From: an uncultured Pelagibacteraceae bacterium
GTDB taxonomy: Bacteria > Pseudomonadota > Alphaproteobacteria > Pelagibacterales > Pelagibacteraceae
Length of the DNA: 32,993 bases
Assembly (NCBI GenBank): GCA_902616645.1
Contig: CACMTO010000009.1
Location: 1-32,993, forward strand
Reading direction: 5' to 3'
The position numbers and the translations under genes were made by a program. Every line of letters begins with the position of its first letter. The first letter of the stretch is position 1. Positions 1 to 7,681 of this stretch are shown one piece after another. The notes under the pieces are model-generated. The model did no database searches. It was not told the DNA's origin and saw only the letters and a list, made by a program, of their open reading frames with translations.

Positions 1-1
1 T

Positions 2-487
2 TTAGTTTGGTGTAGTGGAGTTTTACATCACACAAAAGATCCGTACGGTGGTTTTAAGAATATTCAAAATTTTGTAAAAAAAGACGGTTATATAATTATA
101 GGGCTCTATAATAAAATCTTTAGAATAAAAACAATAATTAGACAATTTTTTTACAAATTTCTTGGAAGAAAATTTCTTATGTTATTAGATCCCCATTTAA
201 GAAAAATTAAAAATGAAGATGAAAAAATTGACGCATGGATCAATGATCAGTACGAACATCCTGTGGAAAGTATGCATACTTTTGATGAAGTTTTAAAATG
301 GTTTGACTTGAATAATATTGAATTTATAAATTCTATACCTTGTATGGATAGTTTTAATGAAGACAAAATATTTGAAAAAATAAAAAAAGGAGATAAATTT
401 TCTAGGATGATTACACAGTTTTTTTCTATTTTTTCACCATTAGCGAATGAGGGTGGTTTATTTATTCTAATAGGAAGAAAAAGATGA
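2..487 (+). CDS. Class I SAM-dependent methyltransferase, C-terminal part (5' end outside window)
   Basis: The reading frame is open from the first bases of the window, so the gene starts upstream. The visible part begins with a SGVLHHTKDPYGG stretch, which matches the late core strand of class I methyltransferases (the 'vlhHt.dp..gl' region before the product-release loop). It is followed by YIIIGLYNK and a lysine-rich tail containing DQYEHPVESMHTFDEVLKWF, a pattern I know from glycan-cluster methyltransferases. The SAM-binding GxGxG motif lies outside the window, so the family call rests on the C-terminal half. The substrate is unknown; given the neighbours it is probably a sugar or lipid-linked glycan. 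Its TGA stop overlaps the ATG of the next gene (ATGA), which suggests translational coupling. Confidence 0.75.
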   Translation, partial: LVWCSGVLHHTKDPYGGFKNIQNFVKKDGYIIIGLYNKIFRIKTIIRQFFYKFLGRKFLMLLDPHLRKIKNEDEKIDAWINDQYEHPVESMHTFDEVLKWFDLNNIEFINSIPCMDSFNEDKIFEKIKKGDKFSRMITQFFSIFSPLANEGGLFILIGRKR

Positions 488-1415
488 GTTCTTATTTGAG
501 TAAGGAATTTCTATTGGTAAAATTTCCATTTTTTTTCCTCTTATTTATGGATTAATTCTCTTTAATTTTCCCTCATTTGAAACAACTTTAATTTTTCTTA
601 CAATTTTATTACTCGCCGAGCCTCACTTTGGAGCCACTTGGCCGTTTTTTTTGAATAAAACTAACAAAGATCATATATTACAAAACAAGATATCGTTAAT
701 ATTTATTCCCTTAACTATCTTCTTTTTTTGTTTAGTTGGATTTTTCTTTTTTAATAAAATATTTTATCTAATATTTTTTGCAGCAAATGTATATCATGTA
801 ACTCGCCAAAGTTTTGGTGTCTCAAAACTTTATACAAAAGAAAAATCAAATGTAAATTTTCAGGAAAAACATATTTATTTTTTTAATTTTTTATTTTTTT
901 TTATTGCTTATTTGAGATTTTTCCTAGAAATTGATATTGCAGATTTTATAATCTATTTAAATATAGCTGTACTTTTTATTCTGGGTATTTCTATAGCCAT
1001 GTATCTATTTAAATTTGGCTTTGATCAGAGTTTATTTGCATTTATTACTGGTTGTTTGATTTTTTATCCTGCTTGCTTTGTAAACAATCCTGTTCACGTA
1101 ATATTGATGGGTGTAACCATGCATTTTTCACAATATCTTTTTCTTACAAATAAAGTTGTCATTGGAAGAAAAAATGAAAATAAATCTGAACTTATTAAGT
1201 CAAGGTTTTCAATGTATTTTGTTTTAGTTGCAATTATTTATGGATCAGTCATGGCATCACTATCTATGTTTGGTAAATACGAGGAACAAGCTCTAAAAAA
1301 TTTAATCATAATTCCAATAATTGGCCAAATTTTACATTTTTATTTAGACTCACAATTATGGAAGTTTAGTTTAAAACACAACAGAGATAGTGTTTTAAAA
1401 TATATTATGAATTAA
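484..1415 (+). CDS. Polytopic membrane protein with conserved His motifs; -1 frameshift at a T8 run near the start
   Basis: From about 537 to 1415 the frame encodes a very hydrophobic protein with roughly nine or ten membrane segments. It has histidine motifs at AEPHFGATWP, NVYHVTRQSFG, MHFSQYLF and HFYLDSQLWKFSLKHNR, spaced as if they could bind a metal or cofactor in the membrane. I do not recognise the family with confidence. A start at the TTG at 651 would remove the first two segments and the AEPHFGATWP motif. In the same frame upstream there is no ATG, GTG or TTG before a stop at 501-503. The ATG at 484, overlapping the previous stop as ATGA, reads MSSYLSKEFLLVKFPFFF in the other frame. 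Joining the two frames at the T run (529-536) gives one continuous protein of about 310 residues. The gene is therefore either a pseudogene by one lost T, recoded by slippage, or carries a sequencing error. Confidence 0.6.
529..536 (+). repeat. T8 homopolymer at the frameshift point
   Basis: Eight T's follow CCA. Upstream the frame opened by the ATG at 484 is coding-like; downstream the frame one base back is coding-like. A ninth T would join them as Pro-Phe-Phe-Phe-Pro-Leu-Ile-Tyr. Such a run is prone to replication slippage, transcriptional slippage or miscalling. Confidence 0.6.
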
Positions 1416-1419
1416 ATTC

Positions 1420-1447
1420 TTTACACCAAACTAAAATGAAATAGATT
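1420..1447 (+). promoter_or_regulatory. Weak sigma70-like promoter candidate before the SGNH hydrolase gene
   Basis: TTTACA (1420-1425) and TAGATT (1442-1447) are separated by 16 nt in the 62-nt gap before the ATG at 1478. Both boxes deviate from consensus and AT-rich DNA yields many chance matches. Confidence 0.2.
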
Positions 1448-1477
1448 TAGTCTTTTTACAATTAGATTCATATTTTA

Positions 1478-2899
1478 ATGATTAATAATAATTCTAACGG
1501 TTTTGTATATTATATACTGAATTTTATACTTACCTTATCTGTTATTGTTTTATTTTTTTCTATTTATAAATATTTTACCGTAAGTGATTATTTTAAATTA
1601 TTTTATATTAAGTTTTTATTAGCATTTTTTATATTTAGTTTGATTGTTTTTTCATTAAAAAAATTTTACAATAAAACTATTGTTACCTATTTTTGTATTT
1701 TTATTTTTTACTCTTTATTAAGTGCTTTTATTATTGAAATATTATTTACAGTTAATTCAAGAGTTCAAATTAACGATGTTGAAATTAGAGCTGAACAGGC
1801 AAAAAAATTGGGTTTACCTTTTGACAAAAGATCTAAGTATGAATTTTACAAGGATTTTCTTAAAAAGAAAAAAAATGCGATGCCCAGTATTCCTCCAAAT
1901 GATTTTTTTGTAAATTATAAAGATTTTAAATCTGAAAACAGTATGTATGCTTTATCAGGGACCTCAAATATCCCAACAGTATTTTGTAATGAAGGTGGTA
2001 AAACAACAGTATATACAAGCGATAGATATGGTTTTAGAAATGATGACAGGGTTTGGGAAAATGATACCGTCGATTATGTTTTATTGGGAGACTCCTTAGC
2101 CCAAGGAGCTTGCGTAGATGATCCTGATACAATTCATGAAAGAATAATTTATTATTCTAAGAAAAAATTTTTAAATCTTGGTTATCAAGGACACGGCCCC
2201 TTAATGCAATTAGCCTCAATAAAAGAATATGCTAAATTTAAAAAACCTAAAAAAATTATATGGTTTTACTCTGAAACAAATGACATTGATAATTTAATTT
2301 ATGAATATCAATGGGACGTTTTTAAAAATTATTTATTAGATGAAGAATACACGCAAAAATTAATTGAAAATCAACCAAACTTAGATGATGACCATAAAAA
2401 AATGGTCTCACTCATTTATGCAGATAAACAAACTGGAGATAGACAAAAAAGAAAAAGTGAGAATGATATTTTCTTTACAATTAAAGGTGTTTTGAAATTG
2501 TATCATTTACGTGAGTTTTTAAGTTTTTTTATTCCCAGAAAGTTTTCACTAACTTTACAATATTATAGTCCTTTAAATACTTTTGAAATTTATAGTCAGG
2601 TTTTAGATGAGGCAATAAAGACAGTAAATACATGGGGAGGTGAAATATATTTTGTATATTATCCTCATGCCGCAAGATATTTTAATCATCTTGTCCACCC
2701 TTATCCTTTAAGAAAGTATGATTATATGCTTAATTTAGTAAAACAAAAAAATCTTAAAATTATAGATTTGAGAAAAAATGTATTTGAAAAACACCCGGAT
2801 AAAAAAAGCTTGTATCCATTGAGAATAAGTGGACACCCCAATGAAAAAGGATATGATTTAGTTGCGAAATATATTTCGGATTTTTTGATGAAAGAATAA
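1478..2899 (+). CDS. Membrane-anchored SGNH/GDSL-family hydrolase
   Basis: The N-terminus has three hydrophobic helices (about residues 9-33, 41-60 and 68-92), followed by a soluble domain that should lie outside the inner membrane. The soluble domain carries the SGNH blocks in order: VLLGDSLAQG with the candidate nucleophile Ser206, a Gly block near GYQGHGPLM, an Asn in SETNDIDN, and SGHPNEKGY with the candidate His453. The preceding DRYGFRNDD is common before the GDS block in this family. SGNH proteins in polysaccharide clusters usually remove or transfer acyl (often acetyl) groups on glycans; that role is inferred here. The 473-residue length suits a TM-plus-SGNH architecture. The start is the ATG at 1478, after a 62-nt gap, so it may have its own promoter. 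Confidence 0.75.
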   Translation: MINNNSNGFVYYILNFILTLSVIVLFFSIYKYFTVSDYFKLFYIKFLLAFFIFSLIVFSLKKFYNKTIVTYFCIFIFYSLLSAFIIEILFTVNSRVQINDVEIRAEQAKKLGLPFDKRSKYEFYKDFLKKKKNAMPSIPPNDFFVNYKDFKSENSMYALSGTSNIPTVFCNEGGKTTVYTSDRYGFRNDDRVWENDTVDYVLLGDSLAQGACVDDPDTIHERIIYYSKKKFLNLGYQGHGPLMQLASIKEYAKFKKPKKIIWFYSETNDIDNLIYEYQWDVFKNYLLDEEYTQKLIENQPNLDDDHKKMVSLIYADKQTGDRQKRKSENDIFFTIKGVLKLYHLREFLSFFIPRKFSLTLQYYSPLNTFEIYSQVLDEAIKTVNTWGGEIYFVYYPHAARYFNHLVHPYPLRKYDYMLNLVKQKNLKIIDLRKNVFEKHPDKKSLYPLRISGHPNEKGYDLVAKYISDFLMKE

Positions 2900-2908
2900 A
2901 AATAAGTA

Positions 2909-2936
2909 TTGTTATTGAAATATCAATTTGTACAAT
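2909..2936 (+). promoter_or_regulatory. Candidate sigma70-type promoter
   Basis: TTGTTA (2909-2914) and TACAAT (2931-2936) are separated by 16 nt, and the -10 box ends 15 nt before the ATG at 2952. The match is reasonable but the background is AT-rich. Confidence 0.3.
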
Positions 2937-2951
2937 TAATATTAATTTAAA

Positions 2952-3695
2952 ATGTTAAATTTAATAGAAAAGTTTAAAAAAAATATTAGTAATATCTTAT
3001 ACAAAGATCGGTTTAATTTTGTTGAGATTGATGATTTTATTGACGAAAATCTTTTTAATGATTTGAGGAATAATTTTCCTAATGAAAATTTTTTTTATGA
3101 GCATAATGACTTTGCCATGTCATTTCCTGATGATAATGAAAAATTTGAGAAATTTATAAATGAAAATGAAAATTGGAAGAATTTAATTAAACAATTTCAA
3201 AATAAAAATTTCGTAGAATATTTAATGAAATTTTTTGGAATAAATAATGTTTATTACAAAAACTCTTGGAAAAAATTTATACCATTTTTTAAGGAGTCAA
3301 AACTATTATTTTGTTTTAATATTTCTAAAAACGGTGGATTTAGTTTACCTCACACTGATAGCTCAAGAAAATTAATTTCTTTAGTGTTTTTTTTTGTTGA
3401 TGATAATTGGTCAAAAAATAATGGTGGTTTTGTAAATTTATATAAACCTATCGATGAGAAATTTGAAAATAACTGGAGAAACCAAAGAATAGATCCAAAA
3501 AATTTGACACTAATTAAGACTATTATTCCAAAAAAAAATAAGATTTATGGTTTTAAAAAAACTAAAAATTCCTACCATTCAGTTGAAAAAGTAATGTCTG
3601 AAAATACGAATCCAAGAAAAGTTTTAATGATTAATCTGATATATGCGAATGAAACAGACAGCCCTTATAAAGAGAAAAAATTTTTATTTTTTTAG
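2952..3695 (+). CDS. Fe(II)/2-oxoglutarate-dependent oxygenase-like protein
   Basis: The 247-residue protein shows the double-stranded beta-helix metal triad in the right order: His134-x-Asp136 in SLPHTDSSRK, His209 in NSYHSVEKV, and Arg222 in NPRKVL as the likely 2-oxoglutarate carboxylate ligand. The strand motif GGFVNLYKP sits between them, as in prolyl-4-hydroxylase-like members that act on peptides, sugars or small molecules. The substrate cannot be read from the sequence. Genes of this kind are frequent in glycan islands, where they may hydroxylate sugar-linked groups (inference). It stands alone with short gaps on both sides and a promoter candidate just upstream. Confidence 0.72.
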   Translation: MLNLIEKFKKNISNILYKDRFNFVEIDDFIDENLFNDLRNNFPNENFFYEHNDFAMSFPDDNEKFEKFINENENWKNLIKQFQNKNFVEYLMKFFGINNVYYKNSWKKFIPFFKESKLLFCFNISKNGGFSLPHTDSSRKLISLVFFFVDDNWSKNNGGFVNLYKPIDEKFENNWRNQRIDPKNLTLIKTIIPKKNKIYGFKKTKNSYHSVEKVMSENTNPRKVLMINLIYANETDSPYKEKKFLFF

Positions 3696-3716
3696 TTATC
3701 TAAAAGCAAGGATGAG

Positions 3717-3744
3717 TGGACATATATATGAAAGATAGTATTAT
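3717..3744 (+). promoter_or_regulatory. Sigma70-type promoter candidate for the 3768-5684 unit
   Basis: TGGACA (3717-3722) and TATTAT (3739-3744) each match consensus at five of six bases and are separated by 16 nt. The -10 box ends 23 nt before the ATG at 3768. This is the best promoter match I found by eye in the window and would drive three overlapping genes ending with pseI. Confidence 0.42.
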
Positions 3745-3767
3745 TTAGTTTCTTATATACTTAATAA

Positions 3768-3971
3768 ATGCATAAAAAAAAATTAAAAAAAAAAACAAAA
3801 TATTTATTCAAGCAAATAGAAAACACAAGAAAGATAAATAATTCAAATTGGATGAATTTGTTGAGGATTGCTTATGAGAGCAATCCTGAAAAAACAGTGA
3901 AAATTTTAAAAAAAATTTTAAAGAAGGATGAAGCCTTAATTAAACTGGCTAAAAATTTAACATCAAAGTGA
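3768..3971 (+). CDS. Small Lys-rich protein of unknown function (67 aa)
   Basis: The product is a 67-residue, highly basic, soluble protein with a Lys-rich N-terminus followed by a helical segment around NSNWMNLLRIAYESNPEKTV. I recall similar short proteins with a NWM-x-LLR-x-A core beside nonulosonic acid genes, but I cannot name a characterised family. It is likely real: its stop overlaps the GTG start of the next gene (GTGA at 3968-3971) and a good promoter candidate precedes it. The low-complexity N-terminus alone would be weak evidence. A small partner or adaptor for the adjoining methyltransferase or synthase is possible but unproven. Confidence 0.6.
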   Translation: MHKKKLKKKTKYLFKQIENTRKINNSNWMNLLRIAYESNPEKTVKILKKILKKDEALIKLAKNLTSK

Positions 3972-4624
3972 AAAAAAGAAATATAAATTTTCAAAATACA
4001 ATAGTAAATTTATCTAAACACTACGACGATCTTGTAGAAAGGTATGGTAATAATGTAAAAAGTTCACAACAATCTAATAAAAAAACTAGAGACATTAGAA
4101 TGCTTAACCTAGTTAAATATATTGATTTAAAAAGAAAAATTACAATTTTAGATTTCGGTTGTGGGACTGGATATCTTTTTAATTATTTAAAAAAGAATAA
4201 TTTTAGAGGTTTTTATACTGGTATAGATATATCAAATAAAGCAATTTTAAAAGCAAAAGAGGTGTACCAAAAACATAAAAATTGTAATTTTAAAACAATA
4301 AATATTTTTAAAAATCCGTTAAAAAAAAAATTTGATTACATAATAATTAATGGAACATTTAACAATAATACTAAGAATAATTGGCAGTGGATGAAAAAAT
4401 CTCTAAAAATTTTAATTAAAATTACAAAAAAAAAAATAATATTTAATAATTTATCTATATATGTAGATTATTTTGACAAAAGATTATTTTATATTCACCC
4501 TAGTAAGGTTTTAAATTTTGTCAAAAGTGAGCTTAATAAAAACTGTATATTAGATCATTCATACATATTAAAAAAAAACGTACTACCATATGAATTTACG
4601 ACTGTAATTTTAAAAGATGAGTAA
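3968..4624 (+). CDS. Class I SAM-dependent methyltransferase
   Basis: Motif I is clear at residues 61-68 (LDFGCGTG), followed after beta-strand 2 by GIDIS, whose Asp should contact the SAM ribose. The 218-residue size fits a small class I enzyme. The start is a GTG at 3968 that overlaps the upstream stop by four bases, and the 3' end overlaps pseI by eight bases, so the three genes look coupled. The substrate is unknown; position between a small conserved protein and a pseudaminic acid synthase suggests methylation of a nonulosonic acid precursor or the finished glycan (inference). Confidence 0.8.
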   Translation: MKKRNINFQNTIVNLSKHYDDLVERYGNNVKSSQQSNKKTRDIRMLNLVKYIDLKRKITILDFGCGTGYLFNYLKKNNFRGFYTGIDISNKAILKAKEVYQKHKNCNFKTINIFKNPLKKKFDYIIINGTFNNNTKNNWQWMKKSLKILIKITKKKIIFNNLSIYVDYFDKRLFYIHPSKVLNFVKSELNKNCILDHSYILKKNVLPYEFTTVILKDE

Positions 4625-5684
4625 AAGACTATTTATTAATAAGAGAAAAATTTCTCAAAATAATCCACCATTAATTGTTGCTGAAATATCTGCAAATCAT
4701 CAAAATTCGTTAAATAAAACCCTTAAACTTCTAAAGAAAGCCGCAGATGCTGGTGTAGAAGCAGTTAAATTTCAAACATATGATTTAAATGAAATGACAC
4801 TAAATATAAATAAAAAAGAATTTTTAATTCAAAATAAGTTTAAGAATAAAGAATGGAATTCAAGATCACTTTATAGCATTTATAAAGAAACGAGATTTCC
4901 ATACAAATGGCATAAACATGTTTTTAAAAAAGCAAAATCTCTAGGCATGATTTGCTTTAGTTCTGTCTTTGACGAAAAATCTTTAAATTTTTTAGAAAAA
5001 TTAAAATGCCCAGCTTATAAAATTGCGTCGCTAGAGAGCCTACATTTTCCTTTGATTAAAAAGGTTGTAAAAACCAATAAACCAATAATAATTTCAACTG
5101 GAACTTTAAATCGCAGAGAAATTGATACACTAATGAAATTTTTAAAAAAGATTAAATCAAAAAAACATATCATTCTTCACTGTATCTCTGACTATCCAAC
5201 ACAAAATAAAGATGTAAATTTAAAATTTATTTCATTCTTGATTAAAAAATATAATTGTTTGTCTGGCTTCTCAGATCATACTTCATCGATTGGTGCAGCA
5301 ATATCATCAGTTGCTTTCGGTGCTTGTCTTATTGAAAAACATTTAAAATTATCAAAATCTTCTAAATCACTAGATCATCAATTTTCAATAACACCTTCAG
5401 AAATAAATAGTTTAATTTTAGAAGCTAACAATGCTTGGGCATCTATTGGAAATGAAAAAAAAAAAATTACTAAAGGTGAAAATTTTGTAAAAAAATTTAG
5501 AAGATCGATTTATGCAAATAGGCAAATCAAAAAGGGAGAAAAAATAAGTCATATGAATGTGAAAATTATACGACCAGGTTTAGGGTTAAGCCCAAGATAC
5601 TTTACAAATATCCAGGGAAAAAAAGTTAATAGAAATATTAATGTTGGTGAACCAATTAAATTCAATATTTTAAAATCTTCCTGA
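4617..5684 (+). CDS. pseI: Pseudaminic acid synthase (PseI, NeuB family)
   Basis: This enzyme condenses phosphoenolpyruvate with 2,4-diacetamido-2,4,6-trideoxy-L-altrose to give pseudaminic acid. The NeuB TIM-barrel motifs are all present: AEISANHQN (22-30), KFQTY (51-55), SDHT (219-222) and EKHL (240-243), the last two carrying the metal-binding histidines of NeuB enzymes, plus LDHQFS (252-257). A C-terminal SAF/antifreeze-like domain spans about 294-355, with RRS and PGLGLSP. The ISANH motif and the YKETRFPYKWH stretch favour PseI over sialic or legionaminic synthases. The 355-residue length is typical. pseB, pseC and pseF lie 10 kb downstream. The 3' end overlaps the convergent WbqC-family gene by 15 nt. 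Confidence 0.85.
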   Translation: MSKRLFINKRKISQNNPPLIVAEISANHQNSLNKTLKLLKKAADAGVEAVKFQTYDLNEMTLNINKKEFLIQNKFKNKEWNSRSLYSIYKETRFPYKWHKHVFKKAKSLGMICFSSVFDEKSLNFLEKLKCPAYKIASLESLHFPLIKKVVKTNKPIIISTGTLNRREIDTLMKFLKKIKSKKHIILHCISDYPTQNKDVNLKFISFLIKKYNCLSGFSDHTSSIGAAISSVAFGACLIEKHLKLSKSSKSLDHQFSITPSEINSLILEANNAWASIGNEKKKITKGENFVKKFRRSIYANRQIKKGEKISHMNVKIIRPGLGLSPRYFTNIQGKKVNRNINVGEPIKFNILKSS

Positions 5685-6368
5685 GCGAATTATATCGTGA
5701 GATTTTTGACCTTCATTAAGAATTAAATCAAGAATACACGCATACTCAAGGAATGGCTCAAAAAGCTGATTATATTTAGGATGTTTGTATTTATGATAAG
5801 TAAGTAAAATTTTTTCATTGGTAAAAAGGTTCTTATGATTTTCTAAATAATCTTTAGACCCTATTGTCGAAATATACTCGTTCGCATTTAAATTTTTGCA
5901 TATATCAATTATTTTAAATGTTTTAATAGAATTAGATTTTATCTCACTAGAGTATAATATAGAAGTATCTATTTTTAGTATTTCTAAAAACCATTTTATT
6001 ATTTCTACATTTAATTTAATAAGACTTTTACTTTCAAAACCTTTTTGTAAAGTAAATATTAAATCTTTTTTGTAGTTTTTGTAATATTTAGATTTACTAT
6101 AGTTACTTGAACAAAATTTAATTAGTTTTTTATAAGTAAATTCAGGATTTGCGATTTCTATATCTAATATCTTTTCTTTTTTTTTCCCTTTTTTTACTGG
6201 TACTGTAAATAATTTTAACCCAGTTGACGTCTTAAAATTATTCCTATGTTGCCAACTTTGATAATCAAAATTAACATCATCTAGTATTACAAATTTATCA
6301 ACTTGGCTGATCATGTCAAAATAACCTAACCACGGAAAGAAGGTTGGTTGAGCAATCATTATTTTCAT
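5670..6368 (-). CDS. WbqC-family protein
   Basis: The N-terminus reads IAQPTFFPWLGYFD then DKFVILDD and QSWQHRN, the hallmark blocks of the WbqC-like family. Members occur in O-antigen and nonulosonic acid clusters; their biochemical role is not firmly established, though acyl or amino-acyl modification of sugars has been suggested. The 232-residue length is normal for the family. It is transcribed against its neighbours: its end overlaps pseI by 15 nt tail to tail, and a 65-nt gap separates its start from the divergent 6434 gene. A TTGTTT / 16 nt / TATATA arrangement on the minus strand in that gap could be its promoter. Confidence 0.85.
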   Translation of the reverse strand: MKIMIAQPTFFPWLGYFDMISQVDKFVILDDVNFDYQSWQHRNNFKTSTGLKLFTVPVKKGKKKEKILDIEIANPEFTYKKLIKFCSSNYSKSKYYKNYKKDLIFTLQKGFESKSLIKLNVEIIKWFLEILKIDTSILYSSEIKSNSIKTFKIIDICKNLNANEYISTIGSKDYLENHKNLFTNEKILLTYHKYKHPKYNQLFEPFLEYACILDLILNEGQKSHDIIRSGRF

Positions 6369-6396
6369 AGTTTAGACAAATTCTTATATATAAATG

Positions 6397-6414
6397 TTGT
6401 TTTAATTAAAACAA
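6397..6414. promoter_or_regulatory. Perfect 18-bp palindrome between divergent genes
   Basis: TTGTTTTAATTAAAACAA is its own reverse complement and lies in the 65-nt gap between the divergent WbqC-family gene and the 6434 gene. Each half starts with TTGTTT, a -35-like hexamer; on the minus strand a TATATA box follows 16 nt later. It could be an operator for a dimeric regulator, or a chance palindrome in AT-rich DNA. Confidence 0.3.
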
Positions 6415-6433
6415 TGATTAAAAAGTTTAAAAG

Positions 6434-7681
6434 ATGAAGAAAATTACCATTATTGGTGGAGGTATAACAGGTTGTTTAGCATCATTGTATTTTTCAAAAT
6501 TAGGATTCCAAGTAGAAATATTTGAAAAAAAAAAAAGTTTAGGAGGTGTAATTAATGATTTTGAGAACGATAATGATTTTTACTTTAACGGTCCAAATTA
6601 TTTCAATTGTGATACCTGGTGGATTAAAGAACTAGAGTCCGACTTAATATTTAAAGATACATTTTCTAAATTTAGATTAAGATACGGTTCATTTAATGAC
6701 CTATTTGATAAAGATATTTTTTATGATGATTATGCACAAATAGTTTCATTAAGTAAATTTACTCACATAGATAAAAAAAGTTTTGAATTATACGATGAGA
6801 GAATTAATTGTTATCAAACAGAAATATCTGAAAAAATTTTAAATTGGTCAAAAAAATTCTGTAAACAACATCATAATCTTCATTCTAATTGTGCACTGCT
6901 AATGAATACTGGAAGAATATATTTTCCTAATGACAAAAATCAAATAATAAAATTGAAAAAAGAATCTAATTTTGCCGATGAAATATTAGGTGTACCAAAT
7001 AGTAATTATTCTAATGAAATGTATTGTGTTCCAAAATTTGGTTTTAAGCATTTTTTTAAAAAAATTGAAGCTTTTCTTAAGAAAAAAAAAATAACCATAA
7101 ATTTAAATTCAAATATTACTATTCAGAATAATAGTAAAATTAGATTATTTAATAGAAATGATGAAATAAAATATGATCATGTTATTTGGTGCGCAAGTCC
7201 AGTTTTATTATTGAAAAAAACAAAAATAGGAAATCTTGATAATCCTGTTTTGGTTTGTGTTACAGTATTTTTAGATATTGAATTAAATGAAAATATTATT
7301 GGAAACAAATATATTCAGGTTTTCTCTAAAAAATTTAATTTGTTTAGAATATTTATTTATGAACTTAATAAAAAAACAAAGCTTTCTTTAGAAATCTTTC
7401 AAGATAAAAACATTGATATAAAAGCAGAAATCCAATTTGCAATAAAAATACTTAATAAAATAGGTTTTTCTATCAAAAAATACATATATATAGATGAAAG
7501 AAGAGAATTTAGACATATGCTTTTTACACTTAATGATTTAAATAAAATAAAAAGTTTTGAGAATAAACAATCTGAATTTCAAATTACTTCAGGCGGATGG
7601 CTTGAAATTGGAAGAGAGAATAAAATTAATCATATAATTAAAAATGTAAATAAATGCATGAAATTAAATGAAACAAAATAA
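6434..7681 (+). CDS. FAD-dependent oxidoreductase (amine oxidase / UDP-galactopyranose mutase-like)
   Basis: The N-terminus carries a dinucleotide-binding fold: IIGGGITG (GxGxxG at 8-13), an acidic residue Glu31 at the end of the second strand for the adenosine ribose, then SLGG, followed by FNGPNYF. This arrangement is shared by flavin amine oxidases, protoporphyrinogen oxidase-like proteins and UDP-galactopyranose mutases. The rest is divergent, so the reaction is not clear. The next gene, overlapping by 14 nt, starts with a related flavin domain (DTGPHIFH where this one has FNGPNYF), so the two may act as a pair on the same sugar or as redox partners. It is the first gene of the 6434-14220 block. 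Confidence 0.72.
   Translation: MKKITIIGGGITGCLASLYFSKLGFQVEIFEKKKSLGGVINDFENDNDFYFNGPNYFNCDTWWIKELESDLIFKDTFSKFRLRYGSFNDLFDKDIFYDDYAQIVSLSKFTHIDKKSFELYDERINCYQTEISEKILNWSKKFCKQHHNLHSNCALLMNTGRIYFPNDKNQIIKLKKESNFADEILGVPNSNYSNEMYCVPKFGFKHFFKKIEAFLKKKKITINLNSNITIQNNSKIRLFNRNDEIKYDHVIWCASPVLLLKKTKIGNLDNPVLVCVTVFLDIELNENIIGNKYIQVFSKKFNLFRIFIYELNKKTKLSLEIFQDKNIDIKAEIQFAIKILNKIGFSIKKYIYIDERREFRHMLFTLNDLNKIKSFENKQSEFQITSGGWLEIGRENKINHIIKNVNKCMKLNETK
6525..6536 (+). repeat. A12 homopolymer inside a coding region
   Basis: Twelve consecutive A's encode the Lys run after IFE, immediately before the SLGG flavin motif of the 6434 gene. A one-base slip here would truncate the protein within its first 50 residues. 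Confidence 0.6.

Noticed and set aside
651..1415. TTG at 651 as the true start of the membrane protein
   Set aside because: It would cut off two membrane segments and the AEPHFGATWP motif encoded just upstream in the same frame; the ATG at 484 with a frameshift explains the data better.
1722..1913. 63-codon open frame inside the SGNH hydrolase gene
   Set aside because: It is out of frame with the hydrolase, whose membrane segments and SGNH motifs account for the region.
5670..5684. Tail-to-tail overlap of pseI and the WbqC-family gene as a sign of a misassembly
   Set aside because: Both genes keep full normal lengths and intact ends; a 15-nt convergent overlap is ordinary in compact genomes.
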